Positions 46,884 through 54,853 of a stretch of DNA of 57,155 nt are shown here, in pieces; the stretch's first letter is position 1; each line of letters opens with the position of its first letter. The translations under genes were made by a program, and so were the position numbers. A model generated the notes under the pieces. The model was given only the letters and a program-made list of their open reading frames with translations. It ran no database searches and was not told the DNA's origin. This DNA comes from Nocardioidaceae bacterium (GTDB lineage: Bacteria > Actinomycetota > Actinomycetes > Propionibacteriales > Nocardioidaceae). The DNA is taken from the NCBI GenBank assembly GCA_025980475.1, contig JAICXL010000007.1:1-57155 (forward strand), written 5' to 3'.

Positions 46884-47764
46884 GTCGCCAGCATCCGGTC
46901 CAGTGCCTGCTTCACCCGGTCGGTGTCCTCGCGGTACTTCACCAGCGCGCCCAGCGTCGCCGACGCGACACCGAGGTCGAGCTCCGTGGTGCCGAGCAGG
47001 TGCAAGGACCGGGCCCAGTCGAGGGTCTCCGCCACCCCGGGCGGCTTGAGCAGGTCGTCGCGGTCGCGCAGCTGCTGGACGACCTCGACCACCTGCCGGG
47101 CCAGCGCCGAGGAGACCTCCGGCGCGCGCGAGCGCAGGATCTCCACCTCCCGCTCGAGGCCCGGGTGGTCGATCCAGTGGTAGAGGCAGCGCCGCTTCAG
47201 CGCATCGTGCAGCTCCCGGGTGCGGTTGGAGGTGAGCACCACGACCGGCGGCGTGCTCGCCCGCACCGTGCCGAGCTCGGGGATGCTGACCTGGTAGGTC
47301 GAGAGCACCTCGAGCAGGAACGCCTCGAACTCGTCGTCGGCCCGGTCGACCTCGTCGACCAGCAGCACCGCGGGCGACTCGCGCAGTGCGGCCAGCACCG
47401 GCCGGGCGAGCAGGAAGCGGGCGTCGTACAGGCTCTTCTCCGCCTCCTCGACCGCCTGGCTCCCGGCGCCACCGGCGACCGCCTCGAGCGCGCGCAGGTG
47501 CAGGATCTGCCGCGGGAAGTCCCAGTCGTAGAGCGCCTGCGTGGCGTCGATGCCCTCATAGCACTGCAGCCGGATCAGCGGCAGCTCCATCGACTCCGCG
47601 ATCGCCTCGGCCAGCGCCGTCTTGCCGGTGCCGGGCTCGCCCTCCAGCAGCAGCGGCCGCTGCATCCGCAAGCTCAGGAAGGCCACCGTCGCCAACGACT
47701 CGTCGCACAGGTAGCCGGTCGACTCCAGACCTGCCGCGAGCGCACCTACCGACTCGGTCTCCAT
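46880..47764 (-). CDS. MoxR family AAA+ ATPase (CoxD-like)
   Basis: A 294-residue AAA+ chaperone. Seen: Walker A LLEGEPGTGKTALAEAIAES, RLQCYEGIDATQALYDWDFP typical of the CoxD subgroup, Walker B AVLLVDEVDRADDEFEAFLL, sensor 1 VVVLTSNRTRELHDALKRRC. It should power the CoxE-like partner in cofactor-site assembly. ATG 47764 is 6 nt after TAGCCT, so a promoter may start inside the cluster here, after the dipeptidase gene. Confidence 0.92.
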   Translation of the reverse strand: METESVGALAAGLESTGYLCDESLATVAFLSLRMQRPLLLEGEPGTGKTALAEAIAESMELPLIRLQCYEGIDATQALYDWDFPRQILHLRALEAVAGGAGSQAVEEAEKSLYDARFLLARPVLAALRESPAVLLVDEVDRADDEFEAFLLEVLSTYQVSIPELGTVRASTPPVVVLTSNRTRELHDALKRRCLYHWIDHPGLEREVEILRSRAPEVSSALARQVVEVVQQLRDRDDLLKPPGVAETLDWARSLHLLGTTELDLGVASATLGALVKYREDTDRVKQALDRMLAT

Positions 47765-47783
47765 GCCTTCAGGCTACTCAGCG

Positions 47784-48893
47784 TCACGTTGGCGGCTGGT
47801 TGGCGCAGGCCTGCATCTCCCGCATGGCGCGCAGCACGTTGCCGTGCGCCAGCTTCGCCAGGTCGCCGGCCGACCAGCCGCGGTCGCTCAGCTCCTCGAA
47901 GAGCACCGGGTACGACGACACGTCGCCCATCCCGTCCGGCAACACGGTGGTGCCGTCGTAGTCGCCGCCGATGCCGACGTGGTCGATGCCCGCGACGGAG
48001 CGGACGTGGTCGACGTGGTCGGCAACGTCGGAGACGCCGCAGGTCGGCAACGGCACCGTGCGGCTGCGCTCCTCGATGACCGGCTCGACGTCGGCGGCGC
48101 GGTGCCGGTTGCCGCCACGCTGCTCGACGGTCGCGTAGACCTCGGCGTACCAGTCGGACACGCGCTGGGAGACGAACCGCGGCACGAAGGTGACCATGCA
48201 CACGCCGCCGTTGGCCGGCAGCCGGCCCAGTGCCTCGTCGGGGACGTTGCGCGGGTTGTTGCACACGGTCCGGGCCGAGCTGTGGCTGAAGAGCACGGGT
48301 GCGGTGGTGACCGCGAGGGCGTCACGCATCACCTCGGCGGAGACGTGGCTGAGGTCGACGAACATGCCGAGCCGGTTCAGCTCCGCCACCACCGAGCGAC
48401 CGAAGCCGGTGAGCCCGTGCGCCACCGGCACGTCGGTGGCCGAGTCGGCCCAGTCGACGTTCTCGTTGTGGGTCAGGGTGAGGTAGCGGACGCCGAGCGC
48501 GTGCAGCATCCGCAGGACGCCCAGCGAGCCGTTGACCTGGTGGCCGCCCTCGGCGCCCATCAGGCAGGCGACCCGGCCGGCCTCGACCGCGGCCTCCACC
48601 TCGTCGGCCGAGCCCGCCAGGGCGAGCCGGTCGGGGTGGCGCGCGACCAGCCGGCGCACGAAGTCGACCTGCTCCAGGGTCGCGGTGACCGCCGCGTCCC
48701 CGGCCAGCTCGCACGGCACGAAGACCGACCAGAACTGGGCCCCGACACCGCCCTGCGCCAGCCTCGGCAGGTCGGTCTGCAGCTGCGGGGCGCCACCGAC
48801 CGGGTCGACCGCGGCCAGGTCGTAGTCGCACAGCTCGCGCATCGCCCAGGCGAGGTCGTTGTGCCCGTCCATGACGTAGGGCCAGGTGCTCAT
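47784..48893 (-). CDS. Membrane dipeptidase family (peptidase M19) protein
   Basis: A 369-residue renal-dipeptidase-type binuclear zinc enzyme. Seen: [12 protein letters not shown] (HxD ligands), [12 protein letters not shown] (bridging Glu), [23 protein letters not shown] and [13 protein letters not shown] (His ligands), [13 protein letters not shown] (Asp). No signal peptide is visible, so it is probably cytosolic. It sits between the MobA-like gene and MoxR in a molybdenum cluster, same strand, with gaps of 9-19 bp; it might act on an N-acyl or dipeptide-like product of the hydroxylase. ATG 48893 is used; GTG 48902 directly after the upstream stop is the alternative. Confidence 0.9.
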   Translation of the reverse strand: MSTWPYVMDGHNDLAWAMRELCDYDLAAVDPVGGAPQLQTDLPRLAQGGVGAQFWSVFVPCELAGDAAVTATLEQVDFVRRLVARHPDRLALAGSADEVEAAVEAGRVACLMGAEGGHQVNGSLGVLRMLHALGVRYLTLTHNENVDWADSATDVPVAHGLTGFGRSVVAELNRLGMFVDLSHVSAEVMRDALAVTTAPVLFSHSSARTVCNNPRNVPDEALGRLPANGGVCMVTFVPRFVSQRVSDWYAEVYATVEQRGGNRHRAADVEPVIEERSRTVPLPTCGVSDVADHVDHVRSVAGIDHVGIGGDYDGTTVLPDGMGDVSSYPVLFEELSDRGWSAGDLAKLAHGNVLRAMREMQACANQPPT

Positions 48894-48902
48894 GGACGCC
48901 AC

Positions 48903-49445
48903 TCAACCACGCGCGTCGACGTCCTCCCCGGTGGCCAGGTCGCCGCACTCGACCAGCTGATGCCGGTGCACGCCGAGGTAGTCCCGGGCGCCCCTGTCCC
49001 CCCGGGCCGCGGCGATCACCCCGGCCCAGTGATCGCGGCCGATCAGCACCGGGTGGCCGGGTTTCCCGCCGTACGCCGCCCGCCGCAGGGCGCCCGCTCC
49101 GACGCCACCTCCGATCACCCGCGCGACCACCGCCGGGGACAGGTCGGGCAGGTCGACCAGCAGCACGAGCGCGGCGACCGCGTCCGCGAGGGCGCCCAGC
49201 CCGGCGCGCAGCGACGCACCCATGCCCTCGTCCCAGTCCTCGGCGACCACGACGTCGACACCCCGCGGCACCCGCGCCGCCGCCTCGTCTGCCGACGCAC
49301 CGAGGACGACGGTGACGCGGGCGCACCCGCCGTCGCGCAGCACCGCCACCGCCCGGGGAAGCCAGTCGTCGACCAGCGCCTTCGGGGTGCCCATCCGCCG
49401 GCCGGCCCCCGCCGCCAGGAGCAGTCCCACCACCTCGTCCGCCAC
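48903..49445 (-). CDS. MobA/MocA-like molybdenum cofactor nucleotidyltransferase
   Basis: A 180-residue NTP-transferase of the MobA-like type. Seen: LLLAAGAGRRMGTPKALVDD (nucleotide-binding loop with Lys), VVLGASADEAAARVP, DEGMGASLRAGLGAL, LVLLVDLPDLSPAVVARVI, GKPGHPVLIGRDHW and GDRGARDYL. These are features of MocA-type cytidylyltransferases that make molybdopterin cytosine dinucleotide, the cofactor form used by hydroxylases of this family. GTG 49445 is 6 nt after CAGGAT. It is the first gene of the leftward cluster. Confidence 0.87.
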   Translation of the reverse strand: MADEVVGLLLAAGAGRRMGTPKALVDDWLPRAVAVLRDGGCARVTVVLGASADEAAARVPRGVDVVVAEDWDEGMGASLRAGLGALADAVAALVLLVDLPDLSPAVVARVIGGGVGAGALRRAAYGGKPGHPVLIGRDHWAGVIAAARGDRGARDYLGVHRHQLVECGDLATGEDVDARG

Positions 49446-49497
49446 GGTGGCATCCTGCCAGCAGAAGACGCGCGAACACCGGATTCCCGGGCCCGGT

Positions 49498-49516
49498 TTA
49501 GGTAAGCCTTACCTAT
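49498..49516. promoter_or_regulatory. IdeR/DtxR-type iron box
   Basis: TTAGGTAAGCCTTACCTAT is a near-perfect dyad around a central C and matches the 19-bp DtxR/IdeR consensus (TTAGGTTAGGCTAACCTAA) at most positions. It covers the -35 region (TTAGGT, 49498-49503) of the iron ABC operon, 17 bp before the -10, so iron-loaded IdeR should repress it. Confidence 0.85.
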
Positions 49517-49520
49517 CGCA

Positions 49521-49526
49521 TAGACT
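49521..49526 (+). promoter_or_regulatory. -10 element TAGACT of the iron ABC operon
   Basis: TAGACT stands 6 nt before ATG 49533, the placement expected for a leaderless mRNA, and 17 bp after TTAGGT within the iron box. Confidence 0.6.
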
Positions 49527-49532
49527 TCCGCC

Positions 49533-50606
49533 ATGCTCACCGTTCGCGACCTCGAGAAGGCGTTCGGCCGCGGGCGTGCCCGCCCCTCGACGGTCACGGC
49601 CCTCGCCGGTGTCGACCTCGACGTCGACGAGGGGCAGTTCGCGACGGTGCTCGGGCCCTCCGGCTGCGGCAAGACCACGCTGCTGCGGTGCATCGCCGGC
49701 TTCGAGACACCGGACCGCGGCGCCATCGCGCTTGCGGGCCGGCAGGTCGCCGGGTCGGGCCGCCGACCGGTCCCGGCCCACGAGCGGGGCATCGGCGTGG
49801 TGCCGCAGGACGGTGCCCTCTTCCCGCACCTCACCGTGGGCCAGAACGTCGCCTTCGGGCTGCCCCGCCAGCGGCGCCGCGACCGCAGCCGGCGGGTCGA
49901 CGAGGTGCTCGACCTGGTCGGGCTGCTCGGCTACGACCGCCGCCGGCCGCACGAGCTCTCCGGTGGCCAGCAGCAGCGGGTCGCGCTGGCCCGCGCGCTG
50001 GCCCCCGCCCCACGGCTGGTCCTGCTCGACGAGCCGTTCTCCTCCCTCGACGCCCAGCTGCGCGCGGCGCTCCGGGTCGAGGTCCGCGACCTGCTCGCCC
50101 GCCTGCGCACCACCACCGTGCTGGTCACCCACGACCAGGAGGAGGCGATGGAGCTGGCCGACCGTCTCGTGGTGATGCGCAATGGTCGGGTCGTCCAGGC
50201 CGGGACGCCGCGCGAGACCTACCAGCGGCCCCGCGACCTCGGTCTGGCCCGGTTCCTCGGCGAGGCGGTCGTGGTCGAGGGCCGGATCGACGCCACCCGC
50301 CCCGACCGCGTCGACTGCGTCTTCGGCTGCCTGCCGATCGGCTCGTGGCACGGCGGCAGCGGTCGCTGCCGGGTGCTGATCCGGCCGGAGGACATCCGGG
50401 TCCAGGCGGTCGACGCAGGCGCGGAGGAGCGCCGTACTTGCACCGTCACGGCCTGCGCCTTCTACGGCCACGACGCGATGCTGCGCGTGCGGGTGCCCGA
50501 GCTCCCCGACCAGGTGCACGTCCGGGTGATCGGCTCCAGGCCGTATCCCGACGGCACGCCGGTGCACCTCAGCGTGGTGCACCCGGTCAGCACCTACGCC
50601 GACTGA
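49533..50606 (+). CDS. Fe(III) ABC transporter ATPase (FbpC-like)
   Basis: A 357-residue importer ATPase. Seen: Walker A LGPSGCGKTTLLRCIAGFET, the Q-loop VVPQDGALFPHLTVGQNVAF, signature ELSGGQQQRVALARAL, Walker B RLVLLDEPFSSLD, H-loop VLVTHDQEEAME, and a C-terminal TOBE domain (about residues 245-350) containing RPEDIRVQ. It energises a ferric-iron importer of the FbpABC type. It is the first gene of the operon and lies just behind the iron box, so it should be induced by iron limitation. Confidence 0.9.
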   Translation: MLTVRDLEKAFGRGRARPSTVTALAGVDLDVDEGQFATVLGPSGCGKTTLLRCIAGFETPDRGAIALAGRQVAGSGRRPVPAHERGIGVVPQDGALFPHLTVGQNVAFGLPRQRRRDRSRRVDEVLDLVGLLGYDRRRPHELSGGQQQRVALARALAPAPRLVLLDEPFSSLDAQLRAALRVEVRDLLARLRTTTVLVTHDQEEAMELADRLVVMRNGRVVQAGTPRETYQRPRDLGLARFLGEAVVVEGRIDATRPDRVDCVFGCLPIGSWHGGSGRCRVLIRPEDIRVQAVDAGAEERRTCTVTACAFYGHDAMLRVRVPELPDQVHVRVIGSRPYPDGTPVHLSVVHPVSTYAD

Positions 50607-50661
50607 TCATCCCGCCGCCCAGCAGATCCCGACCCGCGAATCCCACCGACCCGACAGGAGC

Positions 50662-51750
50662 ATGATGCCTGCCCGAAAGCCCGACCTGCCCAGGCCCCGC
50701 AACCTCAAGCGCCTCCTGGCCGCGCTCGTCGCCGCGGCCCTCGCCGCCACGCTGGCCGGGTGTGGCGTCGGCGGGTCGGCGGGCTCGGAGGGCTCGGAGG
50801 GCTCGGAGGGCAAGGACACCCTGACCGTCTACACCGACCAGCATGCCGAGCTCGTCGCGGCGCTGACCAGGGCCTACACGCACAAGACCGGCGTGCAGTT
50901 CAACGTCCAGAACGACGCCACCGTCGGCCAGATCCAGGCCGAGGGCAAGGCCTCGCCGGCCGACGTCTTCCTCTCCGAGGACCCAGGCCCGGCCGCCCAG
51001 CTGGGCCAGCAGGGGCTGCTGGTGCCGCTGTCGAGGAAGATCCTCGGCCAGGTGCGCCCCGGGTTGAGCTCGCACCAGGGGTTGTGGGTCGCCTACGCCG
51101 CGCGCAGCCGGGTGCTCTACTACGACCCGAAGCTGATCGCCGAGAAGGACCTGCCGAGGACGCTGCTCGACATCGCCCAGCCGCAGTTCAAGGGCAGGTT
51201 CGCCTACGCGCCCTCCGGTGGCTTCGTCGGCACGGTGCAGTACCTCATCTCCACGATCGGCACGGCACCGACGAGGGCCTTCCTGGAGAAGATCAAGGCG
51301 AACGGCGTCAACGAGCAGTCCAACGGCAACGTCCGCGACACCGTCGAGGCCGGGCAGCACGCGATGGGGCTGTCGAACCACTACTACTGGTGGGTCAAGG
51401 CGGCCGAGGTCGGGGGTCCCAGCCAGATGACCTCGAAGATCTACCACTTCCCCGGCGTCGACCCCGGCAACCTCGTGCTCTCCTCGGGGGCCGGGATCCT
51501 CAGGACCAGCCAGCACCGGGCCGAGGCCGCGAAGTTCCTGCAGTGGCTGACCTCGGCCGACGGCGGGCAGCAGATCCTCGCCCGCAACGACCCGGAGGTC
51601 AACGAGGGCCAGTACCCGGTCGCACCGGGTGTGAGCAGCGCCCTGGTCGGTGACCTGTCGAAGGTGCAGTCGCCGAGTTACGACATGGACCTCTACGGCC
51701 ACCAGGAGCAGGCCGAGCAGATGCTCAAGACCCTCGGGATGTCCAGCTGA
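50662..51750 (+). CDS. Fe(III)-binding lipoprotein of the ABC importer (FbpA-like)
   Basis: A 362-residue solute-binding protein. The signal peptide ends in lipobox LAGC (Cys34), followed by a GSE-repeat linker. The mature protein is a class of ferric-binding transferrin-like fold: LTVYTDQHAELVAALTRAYT, SPADVFLSEDPGPAAQLGQQ, and GLSNHYYWWVK, whose adjacent Tyr pair corresponds to the Fe-binding Tyr-Tyr of FbpA. AGGAG precedes the tandem ATG ATG start. Second gene of the iron operon. Confidence 0.92.
   Translation: MMPARKPDLPRPRNLKRLLAALVAAALAATLAGCGVGGSAGSEGSEGSEGKDTLTVYTDQHAELVAALTRAYTHKTGVQFNVQNDATVGQIQAEGKASPADVFLSEDPGPAAQLGQQGLLVPLSRKILGQVRPGLSSHQGLWVAYAARSRVLYYDPKLIAEKDLPRTLLDIAQPQFKGRFAYAPSGGFVGTVQYLISTIGTAPTRAFLEKIKANGVNEQSNGNVRDTVEAGQHAMGLSNHYYWWVKAAEVGGPSQMTSKIYHFPGVDPGNLVLSSGAGILRTSQHRAEAAKFLQWLTSADGGQQILARNDPEVNEGQYPVAPGVSSALVGDLSKVQSPSYDMDLYGHQEQAEQMLKTLGMSS
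50782..50808 (+). repeat. 9-bp tandem repeat in the lipoprotein linker
   Basis: Three perfect copies of GGCTCGGAG encode GSE repeats directly after the lipidated Cys of the iron-binding protein, forming a flexible tether. Confidence 0.85.
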
Positions 51751-53303
51751 GACTGCCGCGGAGGCTCGACGGCTCGGCCCCGGTCGCGGTCCTCGCGGTC
51801 GGGGTCGGGCTGGTCTCGCTCCTGCCGGTCTGCTACCTCTTCCTGGCCGGCTTTTCCCTGGCCGACATCCGCCAGCTCTTCGGCTACGCGACCACGGTCC
51901 CCACGATCCTGCGCACGGTCGGGCTCACCCTCGCCGTGTCCGTGCTCTGCCTGCTGCTCGGCCTGGTGACCGCGGTGCTCGTCGTGCGCACCGACCTGCC
52001 GGCCCGCCGGCTGTGCACGGTTCTCTTCGCGATGCCGCTGGCGGTCCCTGGCTTCACCAGCGCGTACGCGGCCTACTCCGCGAACCTGGTCTACGCACCG
52101 CACACCCGGTTCGTCAGCAGCTTCGGGGGCGCCTCGTTGGTGCTCGCGCTGACGCTGTATCCCTACGTGTTCCTCTCCTGCGTGGTCGCCCTGCGCAACG
52201 TCGACCCGGCCCAGGAGGAGATGGCGCACAGCCTCCGCTCCCGTCCGGGCGCCGCGTTCGCGCGTGTCGTCGTCCCGCAGCTGCGGCCGGCGCTGTCGGC
52301 GGGTCTCCTGATCGTCAGCCTGCACGTGCTGGCGGAGTACGGCGCGATGGTGCAGCTGGGCCAGCACACGCTGACCACCACGATCATGTCGGAGATGCTG
52401 AACTACGGGGACTACCGGTCCGCCCGGTCCCTGTCGATGCTGCTGGCGGCGTTCGCGGTGATGGTCCTGGTGGCGATGCGGATGTTCACCGGCCGCGTCC
52501 CCCCGGTCACGGTGAGCGCCGGGTCGGTGCGCCCGCCGCGACCCCGCGGCCTGGGCCGGTGGCGACCGGTGGTGCTCGCCGGGTCCCTGCTGGTGCCGCT
52601 CGCGGCACTGGGGCCGACCGCGCTGATGACGGCGCGCGGGCTGAGCCGGCCGCACGGCGAGCAGCCGACGGACTGGTCGGCGGTCCTGCACGCGCTCGGG
52701 ACCACCGCCAGCTACGGCGCCTGGGCCGCCCTGGTCGGCACCGCGGTCGCGCTCCCGGTCAGCTGGTGGGTCTCCCGCCGCGCGTCGGTCGCGGCGCAGG
52801 TCACCGAGCGGTCGGTGTGGGTCGCGCACGCCGTGCCCAACGCGATCCTGGCGCTCGCCCTGGTCTACATCTCGATCCGGCTGCTGCCCGGTCTCTACAA
52901 GACTGCCGCGCTGCTGGTGGTCGCCTATGTGATCCTCTACCTGCCGCTCGCCGTGACCAACCAGCGGGTGGGCCTGCAGGCGGCGCTGACGAAGTACGAG
53001 GACGTCGCCGCCTCCCTGGGCAGCCGGGCCTGGCGGACCTTCTCCCGGATCTCGATGCCGCTCGCGCTGCCCGGCATCGCGACCGGCGCGCTGCTGGTCG
53101 GGCTGGACGCCAGCAAGGAGCTGACCACCACGCTGATGCTGCTGCCGTTCAACGCGCACACGCTCTCCACCGGGCTGTGGGCCACCACGAACGGGGAGAG
53201 CCTGGACTTCACGGCCGCGGCGCCCTACGCCCTGATGCTGGTGCTGCTCGGCTCCGTGCCGGTCTTCCTGATCGTCCGCCGGACGCTGCGCCACGTGCGC
53301 TGA
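51747..53303 (+). CDS. Fe(III) ABC transporter permease (FbpB-like), apparent CTG start
   Basis: A double-module permease of about 518 residues with two EAA loops, EEMAHSLRSRPGAAFARVVV and EDVAASLGSRAWRTFSRISM, and about twelve helices. The frame has a stop at 51651-51653 and no ATG, GTG or TTG until GTG 51936, yet the 63 codons before 51936 encode a good first helix (VAVLAVGVGLVSLLPVCYLF) and the normal FbpB-like stretch ADIRQLFGYATTVPTILRTV. CTG 51747 overlaps the lipoprotein stop as CTGA, the same NTGA junction used elsewhere here. I therefore infer CTG as the start; starting at 51936 would remove the first helix. Confidence 0.82.
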   Translation: MRLPRRLDGSAPVAVLAVGVGLVSLLPVCYLFLAGFSLADIRQLFGYATTVPTILRTVGLTLAVSVLCLLLGLVTAVLVVRTDLPARRLCTVLFAMPLAVPGFTSAYAAYSANLVYAPHTRFVSSFGGASLVLALTLYPYVFLSCVVALRNVDPAQEEMAHSLRSRPGAAFARVVVPQLRPALSAGLLIVSLHVLAEYGAMVQLGQHTLTTTIMSEMLNYGDYRSARSLSMLLAAFAVMVLVAMRMFTGRVPPVTVSAGSVRPPRPRGLGRWRPVVLAGSLLVPLAALGPTALMTARGLSRPHGEQPTDWSAVLHALGTTASYGAWAALVGTAVALPVSWWVSRRASVAAQVTERSVWVAHAVPNAILALALVYISIRLLPGLYKTAALLVVAYVILYLPLAVTNQRVGLQAALTKYEDVAASLGSRAWRTFSRISMPLALPGIATGALLVGLDASKELTTTLMLLPFNAHTLSTGLWATTNGESLDFTAAAPYALMLVLLGSVPVFLIVRRTLRHVR

Positions 53304-53336
53304 CGCTCCCAGGCACCGTTTCCCTGCCGACCAGGG

Positions 53337-54731
53337 TCAGGGCTGCTGCGGGCTCTTCGGCGTCCTCAGCGGGCGGGTCGCCGGGCCCTCGAGCACCGAC
53401 CCGTCACCGGCGAAGCGGGAGCCGTGCAGCGGGCAGTCCCACGACGACTCCGCGTCGTTCCAGCGCAGCACTCCACCGAGGTGGGTGCACAGCGGAGCCC
53501 TGCCCAGGCGGCTCAGGCCCTCAGCGAGGGCCGCCCCGACCTCGGCGTTGATCCGGCAGGCCCGGACCAGCGAGGGTGCGGTCGGCCGCCACGGCGCGGT
53601 CCAGGCCTGACGCTCGGGGTCGTCGGAGCCGACCACCGCGTCGGTGACCGCCCGGGCCGCTGCCACGGCGGTGGCCATCCCCCACTTGTCGTAGCCGGTG
53701 GCGACCTGGACCTGCCCCATGCCGGGCAGGACCGGCCCGACGATCGGCACGCCGGAGTAGGCCCCGTAGTCCTGCGCGGACCACGCATGCGTCTCCACCG
53801 CTTCAGGAAAATGCTCGGCAGTCCACGCGCGCAGCTGGTCGTAGTGGGCCTGCGTCGACCGCGCCCGCCCGACCGGGTGCCCGCTCCCGCCGACCAGGAG
53901 CACCGGTTCCCGCCCGGGGACGTCGCGCACCGAGCGCACCGAGCTCCCCGCAGAGATGCACATCAGCTCCGGCGGCGCCGGGTGGCGCAAGGCGAGCAGG
54001 TAGGAGCGCTTCGGCTCGAGCTTGGCGAAGTGGAGCCCGCGGTCGAGCACCGGAGTGCCGGTGGCCAGCACCACGTGGCCGGCCCGCAGGGTCTCGCCGG
54101 TGGCCAGCTCGGCGCGCGGCGCGCCCCACCTCGACAGCCGGACCACGCGACGGCCCTCGTGCAGCGTGCCCCCCTGCCGGCGCAGCTCGCCGACCAGCGC
54201 GTCGACCAGGGCAACCGGGTCGAGCTGGGCCTGTCCGGCCAGAACCGTGGCGCCGTGCACCGGGAACGGGAGGTCGAGCGTCTCGACCCACTCCACGTCG
54301 AGGCCGACCGACCTGGCGGCGTCGTACTCCTGCGCCACCCGATCGCGCTCGCCCGGATCCGCGGCGTAGGTGACCGCTTCCCGGTCCTGCAGCGGCACGC
54401 CGTGATCGGCACAGAAGGACCGCAGCCAGCCGAGGCCATCGCGGTTCGCCTCGACGTAGCCACGCACGACGTGGGCCGGCTGGATCCTCAGCATCGAGGA
54501 CAGCTTGGTCGCCTGGAGCAGCGACACCTTGCCCGTGGTGCGGCCGGTGGTGACCGCGCCCGCGTGGCGCGCCTCGACGACGGCTACCCGGCGGCCGGCC
54601 CGGGCCAGCAGCACACCGGACACCAGGCCGGTCAGCCCGGCCCCGACGACCAGGTCGTCGAGCTCACCCTCGGGCAGGTCGTCGTCCGATCCCTGCTGGT
54701 GGCCGTCGAGCCACCACGACGCGGTGGACAT
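53337..54731 (-). CDS. FAD-dependent oxidoreductase with C-terminal Rieske domain
   Basis: A 464-residue protein. Residues 1-375 are a DAO-type FAD oxidoreductase: DDLVVGAGLTGLVSGVLLAR (GxGxxG), VAVVEARHAGAVTTGRTTGK, and a C-terminal QVATGYDKWGMATAVAAARA flavin loop. Residues about 380-464 hold a Rieske [2Fe-2S] site: CTHLGG and, about 16 residues on, CPLHGSRF. Proteins of this layout are common in actinobacteria but their substrates are unknown. ATG 54731 follows TACGGC by 7 nt. Convergent with the iron permease, 33 bp between stops. Confidence 0.87.
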   Translation of the reverse strand: MSTASWWLDGHQQGSDDDLPEGELDDLVVGAGLTGLVSGVLLARAGRRVAVVEARHAGAVTTGRTTGKVSLLQATKLSSMLRIQPAHVVRGYVEANRDGLGWLRSFCADHGVPLQDREAVTYAADPGERDRVAQEYDAARSVGLDVEWVETLDLPFPVHGATVLAGQAQLDPVALVDALVGELRRQGGTLHEGRRVVRLSRWGAPRAELATGETLRAGHVVLATGTPVLDRGLHFAKLEPKRSYLLALRHPAPPELMCISAGSSVRSVRDVPGREPVLLVGGSGHPVGRARSTQAHYDQLRAWTAEHFPEAVETHAWSAQDYGAYSGVPIVGPVLPGMGQVQVATGYDKWGMATAVAAARAVTDAVVGSDDPERQAWTAPWRPTAPSLVRACRINAEVGAALAEGLSRLGRAPLCTHLGGVLRWNDAESSWDCPLHGSRFAGDGSVLEGPATRPLRTPKSPQQP

Positions 54732-54773
54732 GCTGCCCGCCGTACCCCGGAGCCGGAGGCTCACTCCCGACCG

Positions 54774-54803
54774 TTGCCGACTGCACCCTCCCGGGTCTAG
54801 CGT
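54774..54803 (+). promoter_or_regulatory. Candidate promoter for the sedolisin gene
   Basis: TTGCCG (54774-54779) and TAGCGT (54798-54803) are separated by 18 bp, a fair housekeeping-type match, giving a 5' leader of about 45 nt before ATG 54854 with AAGG as a weak SD. Confidence 0.4.
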
Positions 54804-54853
54804 CAGAGCTGCTCACCGTACGGGGGACATTCCACATCGGGAAGGTCCACAGG

